DNA of 64,000 nt from the NCBI GenBank assembly GCA_963822575.1, contig CAWGHZ010000003.1:248001-312000 (forward strand). The letters run 5' to 3'. This DNA is from CAWGHZ01 sp963822575 (lineage in GTDB: Bacteria > Pseudomonadota > Alphaproteobacteria > MPNO01 > DASWLB01). The notes below the pieces were generated by a model. The model worked only from the letters and a program-made list of their open reading frames with translations. It did not search any database and had not been told where the DNA came from. Positions within the stretch are counted from its first letter, which is position 1; each line of letters begins with the position of its first letter. Shown here in pieces: positions 17,973-25,943 of this stretch. A program made the translations under genes and the position numbers.

Positions 17973-18379
17973 TGGAGCGTTCCCCCGCCGCGATGCTTAC
18001 CCGGTCGCTCCTCGTCCGCAAGGGCGCGGCGATGCCGACGCCGCCGGCCCCGCCGCCCGCGAACGAACTTGCGGACGGCGCGCGCGAGCCGGTGCCGCAC
18101 CTCGTGCTGCTCGGCCACGATGTCCCGCCGCCTGCCGGGCGGCGGCGCTTCACCGGCGGCGGCGGAGGACGCAGCCGCGACCGGCGGCGCATCTCGTTGC
18201 GGCTCGATCCGGCGCGGCACCGCCGGCTCAAGCTCGCCGCCACCCATCTCGGCGTCAGCCTGCAGGACGTGCTGATCGCGGCGCTCGATTCCCATATCGC
18301 CCGCGTCGCGCCGGGGCTGGTCGAGGGCGGCTGCACCTGCCTCGCGGGTCCGGCCCGCAACGGGGAGCCAGGATCGTGA
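17969..18379 (+). CDS. ribbon-helix-helix-like partner of the ParA protein
   Basis: 136 residues. The first 60 are Pro/Ala-rich and disordered. Residues 62-73 are strongly basic (GRSRDRRRISLRLD). Residues 70-108 read as an RHH fold: strand ISLRL, then two helices PARHRRLKLAATHLG and SLQDVLIAALDSHIA, the pattern of CopG/ParG-type proteins. It overlaps both neighbours by four bases. Probable job: bind DNA or cargo and stimulate the ATPase. The family assignment is by pattern only. Confidence 0.55.
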   Translation: MMERSPAAMLTRSLLVRKGAAMPTPPAPPPANELADGAREPVPHLVLLGHDVPPPAGRRRFTGGGGGRSRDRRRISLRLDPARHRRLKLAATHLGVSLQDVLIAALDSHIARVAPGLVEGGCTCLAGPARNGEPGS

Positions 18380-18678
18380 ACGCGCCCGAGCCAAAGCCGG
18401 CCGCCTCCCTCAACTCGACGCTGATCCGCCGCGGCGAAGGGCGCGCCGCGCCCGCCGCCGCCACGCCGCCCGATACGGCTTCCCGGTCGGCGCCGGCCCT
18501 CCGCAGCGGGTCGGACCTCGCGATCCCGCCCGCGCCGTCGCCGAAGGCGGCCGGCGCTGCGCCCCCAGCCGGCCGCAGGCGGCGGCTGGTATCGTGGCAC
18601 AATGCCGGGATGTTCGGCGTGCTCTACCTCGCGGCGCTCGTTCTGTTCGCCACGGCGTTCGACATGTGGCCGCGCTAG
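18376..18678 (+). CDS. small C-terminal-anchored membrane protein of the ParA operon
   Basis: 100 residues from GTG 18376, overlapping the previous stop. A disordered Pro/Ala/Arg-rich stretch of about 75 residues ends with a basic GRRRRLVSW and one hydrophobic helix (MFGVLYLAALVLFATAF), so it is probably a tail-anchored inner-membrane protein. No family recognised. Its coupling to the ParA and RHH genes suggests a membrane dock for that pair. Confidence 0.55.
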   Translation: MNAPEPKPAASLNSTLIRRGEGRAAPAAATPPDTASRSAPALRSGSDLAIPPAPSPKAAGAAPPAGRRRRLVSWHNAGMFGVLYLAALVLFATAFDMWPR

Positions 18679-18696
18679 GCGGCCTGACGTGACGCC

Positions 18697-19605
18697 TCAG
18701 CGCGGGTGGAACGCGCTGGCACGGGCGTCCTCGGCGGTGCGGACGTCGTCCGGCAGCGCGTCGCGCAGCTTGTCGAGATAGACCTCCGCCTCCTGGGGGA
18801 GTTGCGGGTGGGCCAGCGTGACCCAGTAATAGGAGCGGCGCAAATCCCGCTTCATGCCCTCCCCGAGAAAATACATGCGCCCCAGGATGAGCTGCGCCGG
18901 CCCGTACCCCTGCTCGGCCGAGGCCTCGAACTCCTTCGCGGCCCTTGCGAGGTCGCGCTCCACCCCCTGGCCGCGGTAATAGAGCCGCCCGAGATCGTAC
19001 TGGGAGCGCCCTTCGCCCGACGCCGCGGCCTTGGCGAACAACTCAGCCGCCTTCTTATAGTCGGTGTCGACCCCGGCCGAGCCGAAATAATACATGTAGC
19101 CGAGGCTGCGCATCGCGTCGGTGTTTCCGCGCGCGGCCGCCTGCTCGAAAAGCTGGCGCGCGCGCTCCGGATCGGGCCTAACGCCCCGCCCGTCCTGGTA
19201 AAGCTTGCCCAAATTGCGCATCGCCTTGTCGTTGCCGGCCTTGGCGGCACGCGCGTACCATTGGGCCGCCACCGGCAGGTCCTGCGACACGTCTTTGCCG
19301 ATCTCGTAATAAACTCCGATCACGCGCATCGCCTCGGCATTGCCGCCGTCTGCCGCGCAGCGGAACCAGCGCAGCGCCGTCGCGGCATCCTTGTCGACGC
19401 CGAGGCCGGCGTCATAGAGCCGGCCCATCCAGTAGCACGCTGTCGGATCGCGCTTCTCGGCCAGCGGCTTGAAATCCGCCAGCGCCTCGCGGTAATGGCC
19501 GGCGTTGAACGCCGCCTCGCCCGGCGCCAGGCCGGCGGCGCGGGGCGTGGGCGCAAACGCGAGCGAGAGGGCGAGCGCGACCGGAACCGCACGATGGAAT
19601 TTCAT
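18697..19605 (-). CDS. exported Sel1-repeat protein
   Basis: 302 residues with a signal peptide (PVALALSLAFAPTPRAA). About six Sel1-like repeats of 36 residues follow, for example ACYWMGRLYDAGLGVDKDAATALRWFRCAA, AMRNLGKLYQDGRGVRPDPERARQLF and SQYDLGRLYYRGQGVERDLARAAK (each broken by its own repeat border). Likely periplasmic scaffold. It converges on the ParA operon from the other side, with 18 bases between stops. Confidence 0.8.
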   Translation of the reverse strand: MKFHRAVPVALALSLAFAPTPRAAGLAPGEAAFNAGHYREALADFKPLAEKRDPTACYWMGRLYDAGLGVDKDAATALRWFRCAADGGNAEAMRVIGVYYEIGKDVSQDLPVAAQWYARAAKAGNDKAMRNLGKLYQDGRGVRPDPERARQLFEQAAARGNTDAMRSLGYMYYFGSAGVDTDYKKAAELFAKAAASGEGRSQYDLGRLYYRGQGVERDLARAAKEFEASAEQGYGPAQLILGRMYFLGEGMKRDLRRSYYWVTLAHPQLPQEAEVYLDKLRDALPDDVRTAEDARASAFHPR

Positions 19606-19660
19606 GGGCCATACCCTAGCAAACTCGCCGCGCCTTCGCCACGCGCGGCGGAGGGGGAGC

Positions 19661-20194
19661 CTAGGGAAGACCGGTTAGCGGTCCGTGAACCGACGGCGCC
19701 GTTGGGGCCGCGCGGCGGTCGATCCGCGCGAGCGACCGGATCGTGCCGATCGCGAAGCCGGTATAGCTGGCATCCTCGATGGTGAAGCTGCGCGTGTCGA
19801 ACGCGTCGGCATCGAGGGCGGCCGCGAGCGCCGCGCCCGACTCGATCGGGCAGGCAGTCAGCAGCGTCACGTGGCAGGTATGAATGTGCGTGGCGGCCGG
19901 ACCGGTCGGCATGGCCGCGAGGGCCACGCGGCTGACCGACTGCGTGGAAAAAAGCCGGATCTCCAGCGCCCCCGCGCTGGGGACCGGACAATCCCCCACC
20001 GTGGCGTCGAGATGCCCTGCGGGATCGGCATAGCGCGACTCCGGCGGCGTCACCTCCACCGGCACGGCGCCGGGGTCGTAGCGGAAGGTGCCGTGGAACT
20101 CGTCGCCCACCTTCACCCCCGCCAGGCAGGAGGCGACGAAGGCGCCGGAAAAGCGGTACCAGCTCGGGCAGTCGGCCGGGGCGCGGTTCGGCAT
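19661..20194 (-). CDS. hypothetical protein
   Basis: 177 residues from ATG 20194; an upstream ATG at 20251 would add 19 residues but lies in the palindromic control site, so it is less likely. The first part has WYRFSGAFVASCLAG and GDEFHGTFRYDPG, a beta-rich pattern seen in some secreted or PEP-CTERM-type proteins. No signal peptide or sorting tail is visible. I do not recognise the family. It is divergent from hsp20. Confidence 0.5.
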   Translation of the reverse strand: MPNRAPADCPSWYRFSGAFVASCLAGVKVGDEFHGTFRYDPGAVPVEVTPPESRYADPAGHLDATVGDCPVPSAGALEIRLFSTQSVSRVALAAMPTGPAATHIHTCHVTLLTACPIESGAALAAALDADAFDTRSFTIEDASYTGFAIGTIRSLARIDRRAAPTAPSVHGPLTGLP

Positions 20195-20236
20195 GGCGGG
20201 CCCTCTGCGACGTTCTAGGCAAGCGGTAGCATGGAT

Positions 20237-20251
20237 TTGCATTAAATGCAA
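20237..20251. promoter_or_regulatory. perfect 7-1-7 palindrome, possible operator
   Basis: TTGCATT-A-AATGCAA is a perfect inverted repeat, and a further TTGCAA half-site is at 20259-20264. It lies in the 194-base gap between the divergent hypothetical gene and hsp20. Downstream, CCCTTG (20273-20278) with a CCAAAT about 19 bases later weakly resembles an RpoH promoter for hsp20. Confidence 0.4.
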
Positions 20252-20388
20252 CCATTAGTTGCAATCGTCGCTCCCTTGCAAAGTCCGCCCCGCGACACCA
20301 AATCCACGTTCGGCGGCGCCGATTCGGGCCGCCACCGGGACGCCCGCAAAGGGTCCCGCCCGTGCTCGCTCATTTCGAGGAGACCGTC

Positions 20389-20853
20389 ATGACCAGGCTT
20401 TCCCTTTTCAACAGCCCCTTCCTGCTCGGATTCGACCAGTTCGAGCGCGCCGTCGACCGCGTCTCCAAGAACGCGTCGGACGGCTATCCGCCATACAACA
20501 TCGAGCAGATCGGCGAGAACGGGCTGCGCATCACCCTTGCGGTCGCCGGCTTCTCGCAGGACGAGCTCGAGGTCGGGGTCGAGGACCGCCAGCTCACCGT
20601 GAAGGGCAAGAGCCACGAGGATGCGCCGGAGCGCGTGTACCTGCATCGCGGCATCGCGGCGCGCCAGTTCCAGCGCGCCTTCCTCCTGGCCGAAGGCATC
20701 GAGGTGACCGCGGCGGAGCTCGCCAACGGTCTGCTGCATATCGACCTGGCGCGGCCCGAGCCGGAGCGTCGGCGCAAGACCGTCGACATCCGCAACGCCG
20801 ACGACAAGCCGGCGCCGACCATCGATGTGGCGGCGCGCAAGGTCGCGTCGTAA
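20389..20853 (+). CDS. Hsp20 family small heat-shock protein (IbpA type)
   Basis: 154 residues. The IbpA-type N-terminus (FNSPFLLGFDQFERAVDR) is followed by YPPYNIEQIGENGLRITLAVAGF and an alpha-crystallin domain with LTVKGKS and the I-x-I-like region ELANGLLHIDLARPEPE near the end. It binds unfolding proteins under heat stress. An AGGAG-type site lies at 20378-20382. The DUF1150 gene follows 28 bases later, as in many alphaproteobacteria. Confidence 0.92.
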   Translation: MTRLSLFNSPFLLGFDQFERAVDRVSKNASDGYPPYNIEQIGENGLRITLAVAGFSQDELEVGVEDRQLTVKGKSHEDAPERVYLHRGIAARQFQRAFLLAEGIEVTAAELANGLLHIDLARPEPERRRKTVDIRNADDKPAPTIDVAARKVAS

Positions 20854-20881
20854 GGCCGAATATCAGTCTGGAGTACACGTC

Positions 20882-21106
20882 ATGGAAAACCGCGAACATC
20901 GCCCGAGCTACCGCCGTATCCCGCGCCAGGCCTTCGCCGCGCTGGGCGTCGCGGAGCTCGCCTACATCAAGCACGTCGTCGAGGACGGCGAGGACGTCTA
21001 CGCCATCTTCGCCGCCGACGGCACCAAGATGGGCGTCATGCCGAACCGCGAGGTCGCCTTCGCGGCCGTGGTGCAGCACGACCTCGAACCGGTCAGCGTG
21101 CACTGA
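20882..21106 (+). CDS. DUF1150 family protein
   Basis: 74 residues with the family pattern ALGVAELAYIK and VEDGEDVYAIFAADGTKMGVM. It is the usual companion of the IbpA-type Hsp20 gene in alphaproteobacteria and probably shares its transcript. Its biochemical function is unknown. Confidence 0.85.
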   Translation: MENREHRPSYRRIPRQAFAALGVAELAYIKHVVEDGEDVYAIFAADGTKMGVMPNREVAFAAVVQHDLEPVSVH

Positions 21107-21125
21107 CACGCCGGAAATCGCCGAC

Positions 21126-21161
21126 CGAAGGGGCGGGTCATCGACCCGCCCCTTCGTTTTT
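21126..21161 (+). terminator. rho-independent terminator after hsp20-DUF1150
   Basis: CGAAGGGGCGGGTC, 3-base loop, GACCCGCCCCTTCG then TTTTT. A 14-bp perfect stem. It overlaps the last codons of the VTT gene coming from the other strand, so it may serve both. Confidence 0.9.
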
Positions 21162-21843
21162 GGGAAGGCGCCGGGCGCGCCGGCGTCGGACCGCGATCGG
21201 CGCCAGCGCGACGAGGGCAAGTCCGAGCCGGAGCCCGATCACCGCCGGCATCTCGCCGGCCAGCTGGTCCGGCCGCTCGGCCAGGAGCTCGAGCCCGCTG
21301 CCGAGCGATGCATAGGCGAGCGCGCCCGGGACGATCCCGATGGCGGTGGCGGCGACGAAGGCGCCGAGCTCCATTCCCAGCAGGGCGGGGACCAGGTTAC
21401 ACGCCCAGAAGGGGAACAGCGGCACCAGCCGGAGGAAGAGCAGGTAGCTGAACGCATCGCGGTTGAACCCGGCTTCCATGCGCCGGACGAACGGCCCCGC
21501 ACGCGCGGCGAGCGGTGCGGCGAGCGCGCCGCGCGCGACGGCGAACAGCACCGTCGCCCCGACGGTCGCGCCGACGATACTGAGCCCCGCCCCCAGCCAC
21601 ATACCGAACAGCGCGCCAGCCGGCAGTGGTCATCACCGCCGCGCCGGGCAGCGAGATCGCCACGACCGCGACGTAGGCGGCGCAGAACGCGGCCGCCGCC
21701 ACCGCGCCGTGCGCCGCGACGAAGCGCTGCAGCGCCGCGAGGTGCGCGTGCAGCGCGTCGAGCGTCAGATAGCGGTCGAGCCCGAGCACGAAGAATGCCG
21801 CGCAGAGGGCCAGGATGGCGACCAAAGGCAGCGCGCGCTTCAC
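21138..21843 (-). CDS. TVP38/TMEM64 (VTT domain) membrane protein, frame broken by one extra base
   Basis: ATG 21843 starts with a membrane helix (RALPLVAILALCAAFFVLGL), then AAAFCAAYVAVVAISLPGAAVMTTAG. The frame fails near 21615 and the +1 frame continues GMWLGAGLSIVGATVGATVLF, GFNRDAFSYLLFLRLVPLFPFW and VPALLGMELGAF, the signature stretches of the SNARE-associated/VTT family. Dropping one base in GCGCGCC (21611-21617) gives one protein of about 234 residues. Members are inner-membrane proteins of the DedA superfamily, probably handling lipids or lipid-linked intermediates. It is divergent from selA by 114 bases. Confidence 0.75.
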
Positions 21844-21957
21844 GAAACCTCCGGAAGATGCGGCGAAACCATAGCCAGGGTGGCGTTCACGGTCACGTCA
21901 CGTTCGGGCGACCCGTCGCGATTCCCGGCGCCGCGAAAAACCCATAGAGTCGGGCCG

Positions 21958-23370
21958 ATGGACGAAGCCCGACACCGCCCCGGCCGCGCCGCCCTGCCCT
22001 CGGTCGACCTTCTGCTGCGCGCCGACGAAACGGCGGCGCTTATCGCCGAATACGGCCGCGCGCCGGTGACGGCGGCGCTGCGCGCGGCCCTCGCCGACGC
22101 CCGTGCGGCGATCGAAGCAGGCGGGCCGGCCGTCGGCGCGGACGCGCTGGTCGCCGGCGCGGCGCGGCGCCTGGCCGAGGACCGCACCCCGTCGCTCCGC
22201 CCGGTGTTCAACCTGACCGGGACGGTGCTGCACACCAATCTCGGCCGCGCAATCCTACCCGATGCGGCCATCGCCGCGGTGATCGCCGCGGCGGGCGCGC
22301 CCGCCAGCCTGGAATACGACGTGGCCGGCGGCCGGCGCGGCGACCGCGACACGCATCTCGAGGCGGTCCTCTGCCGGCTGACCGGCGCAGAGGCGGCGAC
22401 GGTGGTGAACAACAATGCCGCCGCCGTGCTACTGGTGCTCAACACGCTCGCCAACCGGCGCGAGGTGCCTTGCTCGCGTGGCGAGCTGATCGAGATCGGC
22501 GGCGCATTCCGCATGCCGGACATCATGGCCCGCTCGGGCGCGAAGCTGGTCGAGGTCGGCACCACCAACCGCACGCACCTGCGCGACTACGAGGCGGCGA
22601 TCGGGCCGAAGACGGGCCTCGTCATGAAGGTGCACACCTCGAACTACGCGATCGAGGGCTTCACCGCGAGCGTCGGCGAGGTGGCGCTCGCCAAGCTCTG
22701 CCGCGCGCGCGGCGTACCGTTCGCGGTCGACCTCGGCTCTGGCACGCTGGTCGACCTCGCGCGCTGGGGCCTGCCGCACGAGCCGACGGCCGGCGAGGCC
22801 CTGGAAGCCGGCGCCGACCTGGTGACGTTCAGCGGCGACAAGCTGCTCGGCGGCCCGCAGGCAGGCATCGTGGTCGGGCGCGCCGACCTTGTCGCGCGTC
22901 TCAAGCGCAACCCGCTCAAGCGCGCGCTCAGGTGCGACAAGATGACCATCGCCGCCCTCGCCGCCACCCTTGCGCTCTACGACGATCCCGACCGGCTGGC
23001 CGAGCGCCTGCCGACCCTGCGCCTCCTCGCCCGGGCGCGGCGCGACGTCCGCGCCCTGGCCGAGCGCCTTGCCGGACCCCTCGCCCAAAGGCTCGGCGGC
23101 ATTGCGACGGTGGAAGCGATCGACTGCGACAGCCAGATCGGCTCCGGCGCGCTCCCGACACAGCGCATCGCGAGCGCCGGCCTCGCCCTCTGCCCGACCG
23201 CGAAGCGCGGCGCGGGAATGGCGCTCGCCCGCCTCGCCGCGGCGCTGCGCGCCCTGCCCGTCCCGGTCATCGGCCGCATCCACGAGGGCGCACTGATCCT
23301 CGATCTGCGTTGCCTGGAGGACGAGGCGGGATTCACGGCGCAGCTCGACCGGCTCGACCTCGCGCCATGA
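21958..23370 (+). CDS. selA: L-seryl-tRNA(Sec) selenium transferase
   Basis: 470 residues, a normal length. It converts Ser-tRNA(Sec) to Sec-tRNA(Sec) using selenophosphate and PLP. The PLP lysine is K295 in FSGDKLLGGPQAG, the same number as in E. coli. Other family stretches are FNLTGTVLHTNLGRA, TVVNNNAAAVLLVLN and GGAFRMPDIMARSGAKLVEVGTTN. Its TGA overlaps the selB ATG by four bases. It is the first gene of a selA-selB-tRNA(Sec)-selenoprotein run. Confidence 0.96.
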   Translation: MDEARHRPGRAALPSVDLLLRADETAALIAEYGRAPVTAALRAALADARAAIEAGGPAVGADALVAGAARRLAEDRTPSLRPVFNLTGTVLHTNLGRAILPDAAIAAVIAAAGAPASLEYDVAGGRRGDRDTHLEAVLCRLTGAEAATVVNNNAAAVLLVLNTLANRREVPCSRGELIEIGGAFRMPDIMARSGAKLVEVGTTNRTHLRDYEAAIGPKTGLVMKVHTSNYAIEGFTASVGEVALAKLCRARGVPFAVDLGSGTLVDLARWGLPHEPTAGEALEAGADLVTFSGDKLLGGPQAGIVVGRADLVARLKRNPLKRALRCDKMTIAALAATLALYDDPDRLAERLPTLRLLARARRDVRALAERLAGPLAQRLGGIATVEAIDCDSQIGSGALPTQRIASAGLALCPTAKRGAGMALARLAAALRALPVPVIGRIHEGALILDLRCLEDEAGFTAQLDRLDLAP

Positions 23371-25376
23371 TCGTCGCCACCGCCGGCCACGTCGACCACG
23401 GCAAGACAGCGCTGGTGAAGGCTCTGACCGGCATCGACGCCGACCGCCTGCCGGAGGAGAAGGCGCGCGGGCTCACCATCGATCTCGGCTTCGCCTATTG
23501 GCCGCTCGCGGACGGGCCGACCGTCGGGTTCGTCGACGTGCCGGGCCACGAGCGCTTCGTGCGCAACATGCTGTGCGGCGTCGCCGGCATCGATTACGTG
23601 CTGTTCGTCGTCGCCGCCGACGACGGGCCGAAGCCGCAGACCGCCGAGCATTTGGCGATCCTCGACCTGCTCGACGTGCGCCACGGCGCCATCGCGCTCA
23701 CCAAGATCGACCGGGTCGAAGGGACGCGGCTCCGGGAGGTGGACGTCGAGGTCCGCGCGCTCCTCGCCGGCACCACGCTCGCCGCCGCGCCGATCTTCCC
23801 GGTCTCGGCCGAGACCGGCGCGGGCGTCGACACGCTGAAGGACCATCTCGCCACCGTGGCGCGCGCCTGGCGGCCGCGCCCGCCGGCCGGCAATTTCCGC
23901 CTGTCGGTCGACCGCGCCTTCACCGTGGTCGGTGCCGGGCTGGTGGTGACCGGCACCGCGTTCGCCGGCACGGTCGCCGCCAACGACACGGTACGCGCGG
24001 TGCGCGCCGGGCTCGATCTCCGGGTGCGCGGCATCCACGCCCAGAATGCCCCTGCGCAATCCGGCCGCGCGGGCCAGCGCCTCGCCCTCAACCTGGCCGG
24101 ACCGGGGGCGGACAAGGACCGCATCGGCCGGGGCGAGTGGGTCGCGGGCGGCGCGCCCGCGGCGCCGGCGCGCAAGCTCGATGCGCGGCTGCGCGTGCTG
24201 GTGTCGGAGGGGCGGCCCCTCGCCCACTGGACGCCAGTGCACGTCCATCTCGGCGCGGACGAGGCGACCGGGCGCGTCGCGATCCTCGAAGGCGGCGCCA
24301 TCGCCCCGGGCGAATCGGGCCTTGTCCAGCTCGTGCTCGACCGGTCGATGGTCGCGCTCGCCGGCGACCGATTCATCCTCCGCGACACCTCGGCGCGGCG
24401 CACCATCGGCGGCGGACACGTGATCGACATCTACGCGCCGGTGCGCGGGCGGGCGCGGCCCGAGCGCCTCGCCGTCCTCGCCGCGATGGAGACGCCGGAC
24501 CACGCCGTGGCCCTGGCGCGGCTGCTCGATCTCGCCGCGGGCGGGCTCGACCTCGCGCGCTTCGGCCTCGCGCGCAACCTGACGCCGGACGAGTCTGCCG
24601 CGCTCTGTACCGGCGCCGCGATGAAGCGCGTGGCGCAGGGCCCGGTCGATCTCGGCTTTGCGCCTTCGCACTGGGACCGGCTGCGCGCCGCCGCGCTCGA
24701 CGCGCTCGCGGCCTGGCACAAGCGCTCGCCCGACACGGTCGGCCCGGCCGAGGACCGCATCCTGCAAGGCACCGGCGTCCGCCTCGCGCGCGAGGCGGTG
24801 GTGGCGGTCGCGGGCGAGCTGATCCGCGAGGGCGCCATCGTGCGTGAGGGGATGGGCGTCCGGCTCGCCAGCCACCGGCCGCAGCTCGATCCGGCCGACG
24901 CGGCGCTGTGGAAGAAGATCGCGCCGATCCTGGGGGCGCAGCCTTTGCGCCCGCCCGGCGTGCACGAAATCGCGACGGAGATCCGTACCGATCTGAAAAA
25001 GACCAAATCGACCCTGGTGCGCGCGGCGCGCCACGGGCTCTGCGTGCGCGTCTCCAAGACGCGGTTCTATTTGCCGACGGCGCTGCGCGCCCTTGCCGAC
25101 ATCGCCGCCGAGGTGGCCGCCGCGCGGCCCGACCGGCTGGTCCCCGCCGCCGCGTTCCGCGACGCCTCGGGCATCGGGCGCAACGTCTCGATCGAGATAT
25201 TGGAGTTCTTCGACAAGGCGAAATTCACCCGCCGCAAGGGTGACGCGCACGAGCTCTTGCGCCGGCCGGAGGAGGCGTTCGGTGGCGCCGCCGCCCCGCC
25301 CGCGCTACAGTCGCAACCGCGGCCGGATGGAAAAGAATCGCGTCCCGGTGGACCGCACGGCCTTCAAAGCCGCTGA
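23367..25376 (+). CDS. selB: selenocysteine-specific translation elongation factor
   Basis: 669 residues. The N-terminal GTPase has GHVDHGKT at residues 7-14, DVPGHE (G3) and a TKID (G4). EF-Tu-like domains 2 and 3 follow, then four winged-helix units from about residue 400 to the end (FYLPTALRALADIAAEV, FRDASGIGRNVSIEILEFFDKAKFTRRKGD) that bind the SECIS hairpin. After GDAHELLRRP the reading frame runs on about 35 codons and ends inside the tRNA(Sec) gene. This tail is Pro/Gly/Gln-rich and not family-like. Either the gene really overlaps the tRNA or a small sequence error hides an earlier stop. Confidence 0.95.
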   Translation: MIVATAGHVDHGKTALVKALTGIDADRLPEEKARGLTIDLGFAYWPLADGPTVGFVDVPGHERFVRNMLCGVAGIDYVLFVVAADDGPKPQTAEHLAILDLLDVRHGAIALTKIDRVEGTRLREVDVEVRALLAGTTLAAAPIFPVSAETGAGVDTLKDHLATVARAWRPRPPAGNFRLSVDRAFTVVGAGLVVTGTAFAGTVAANDTVRAVRAGLDLRVRGIHAQNAPAQSGRAGQRLALNLAGPGADKDRIGRGEWVAGGAPAAPARKLDARLRVLVSEGRPLAHWTPVHVHLGADEATGRVAILEGGAIAPGESGLVQLVLDRSMVALAGDRFILRDTSARRTIGGGHVIDIYAPVRGRARPERLAVLAAMETPDHAVALARLLDLAAGGLDLARFGLARNLTPDESAALCTGAAMKRVAQGPVDLGFAPSHWDRLRAAALDALAAWHKRSPDTVGPAEDRILQGTGVRLAREAVVAVAGELIREGAIVREGMGVRLASHRPQLDPADAALWKKIAPILGAQPLRPPGVHEIATEIRTDLKKTKSTLVRAARHGLCVRVSKTRFYLPTALRALADIAAEVAAARPDRLVPAAAFRDASGIGRNVSIEILEFFDKAKFTRRKGDAHELLRRPEEAFGGAAAPPALQSQPRPDGKESRPGGPHGLQSR

Positions 25377-25424
25377 GGGGCGTCAGACGTCCCTGGTGGG
25401 TTCGACTCCCACTCTTTTCCGCCA
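25329..25424 (+). tRNA. selC: tRNA-Sec (anticodon TCA)
   Basis: 96 bases including an encoded CCA. An 8-bp acceptor stem (GGAAAAGA with TCTTTTCC) and 5-bp T stem (GTGGG/CCCAC around TTCGACT) give the 8+5 arrangement of bacterial tRNA(Sec). The anticodon TCA is at 25364-25366 in loop CTTCAAA. The variable arm is long (AGGGGCGT-CAG-ACGTCCCT, 8 bp, one G-U). The discriminator base is G. The first 48 bases overlap the end of the selB frame, so the tRNA is probably processed from the selAB transcript or made from a promoter within selB. Confidence 0.95.
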
Positions 25425-25469
25425 GCCCTTTGCGGGCTAGCCTGCACGCGAATGGCAGGAGGACCACCC

Positions 25470-25940
25470 ATGGCGGACAAGCTGGGCATCGGCGCCACGT
25501 TTCCGCGCCTGACACTGAACCTCGTGAACGGCTCGACGCTCGCTTTGCCCGACGGGCTCGGCGGCAAGTACCGGGCGATCCTGTTCTATCGCGGCCACTG
25601 GTGACCCTACTGCCGCCGGCAGTTGGTCGGCTTCAGGGACGCGAAATCCGATCTCGACGCGCTCGACGTGAAGGTGGTGGCGGCGAGCGTCGATCCCCTC
25701 GACAAGGCGAAGGAAGTGGCCGACGAGGTCGGCTTCCCCATCGGCTACGGCGTGACGCGCGAGACGGCGAACGCGCTCGGCTCGTGGTGGGAGGACCGGC
25801 GCCAGATCATCCAGCCCTCGGAGTTCGTGCTCGACGCCACCGGCAAGGTGCTGGCGTCGAGCTACTCGGACGGGCCCATCGGGCGCGTGGACGCGGGCGA
25901 TGTGGTGCGCATGGTGCGGCGGCTCGAATCGATGAAGTGA
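25470..25940 (+). CDS. redoxin/AhpC-TSA family selenoprotein (in-frame TGA = Sec45)
   Basis: 157 codons starting at ATG 25470 behind AGGAGGA (25457-25463). The TGA at 25602-25604 is codon 45 and sits exactly where a peroxiredoxin-like protein has its active site: LFYRGHW-U-PYC-RRQL, a U-P-Y-C redox pair (U45, C48). The frame continues in register through LDALDVKVVAASVDPLDKAKE and EFVLDATGKVLASSYSDGPIGRVD to TGA 25940. Neighbouring selA, selB and tRNA(Sec) make readthrough very likely. It should reduce peroxides or act as a thiol/selenol oxidoreductase in the cytosol. A gene finder would split or truncate it at the TGA. Confidence 0.88.
25602..25632 (+). promoter_or_regulatory. candidate bacterial SECIS for the redoxin selenoprotein
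   Basis: Starting 12 bases after the UGA, A-G-U-U can pair with G-G-C-U around a GGUC loop (25625-25628). GGUC is the loop sequence of the E. coli fdhF SECIS, at a similar distance (20 bases here). The stem is weak (two G-U pairs). A competing CTGCC-GCC-GGCAG hairpin lies at 25610-25622. Pattern only. Confidence 0.45.
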
Positions 25941-25943
25941 CCG

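Noticed and set aside
25602..25604. Reading the TGA in the redoxin gene as an ordinary stop (pseudogene)
   Set aside because: Frame is kept for 112 codons after it, it is at the catalytic position, and selA, selB, selD and tRNA-Sec adjoin it.
25610..25622. CTGCC-GCC-GGCAG as the SECIS of the redoxin gene
   Set aside because: The loop is too small and lacks the GU-type loop bases; the GGUC-loop structure just downstream fits better, though weaker in pairing.
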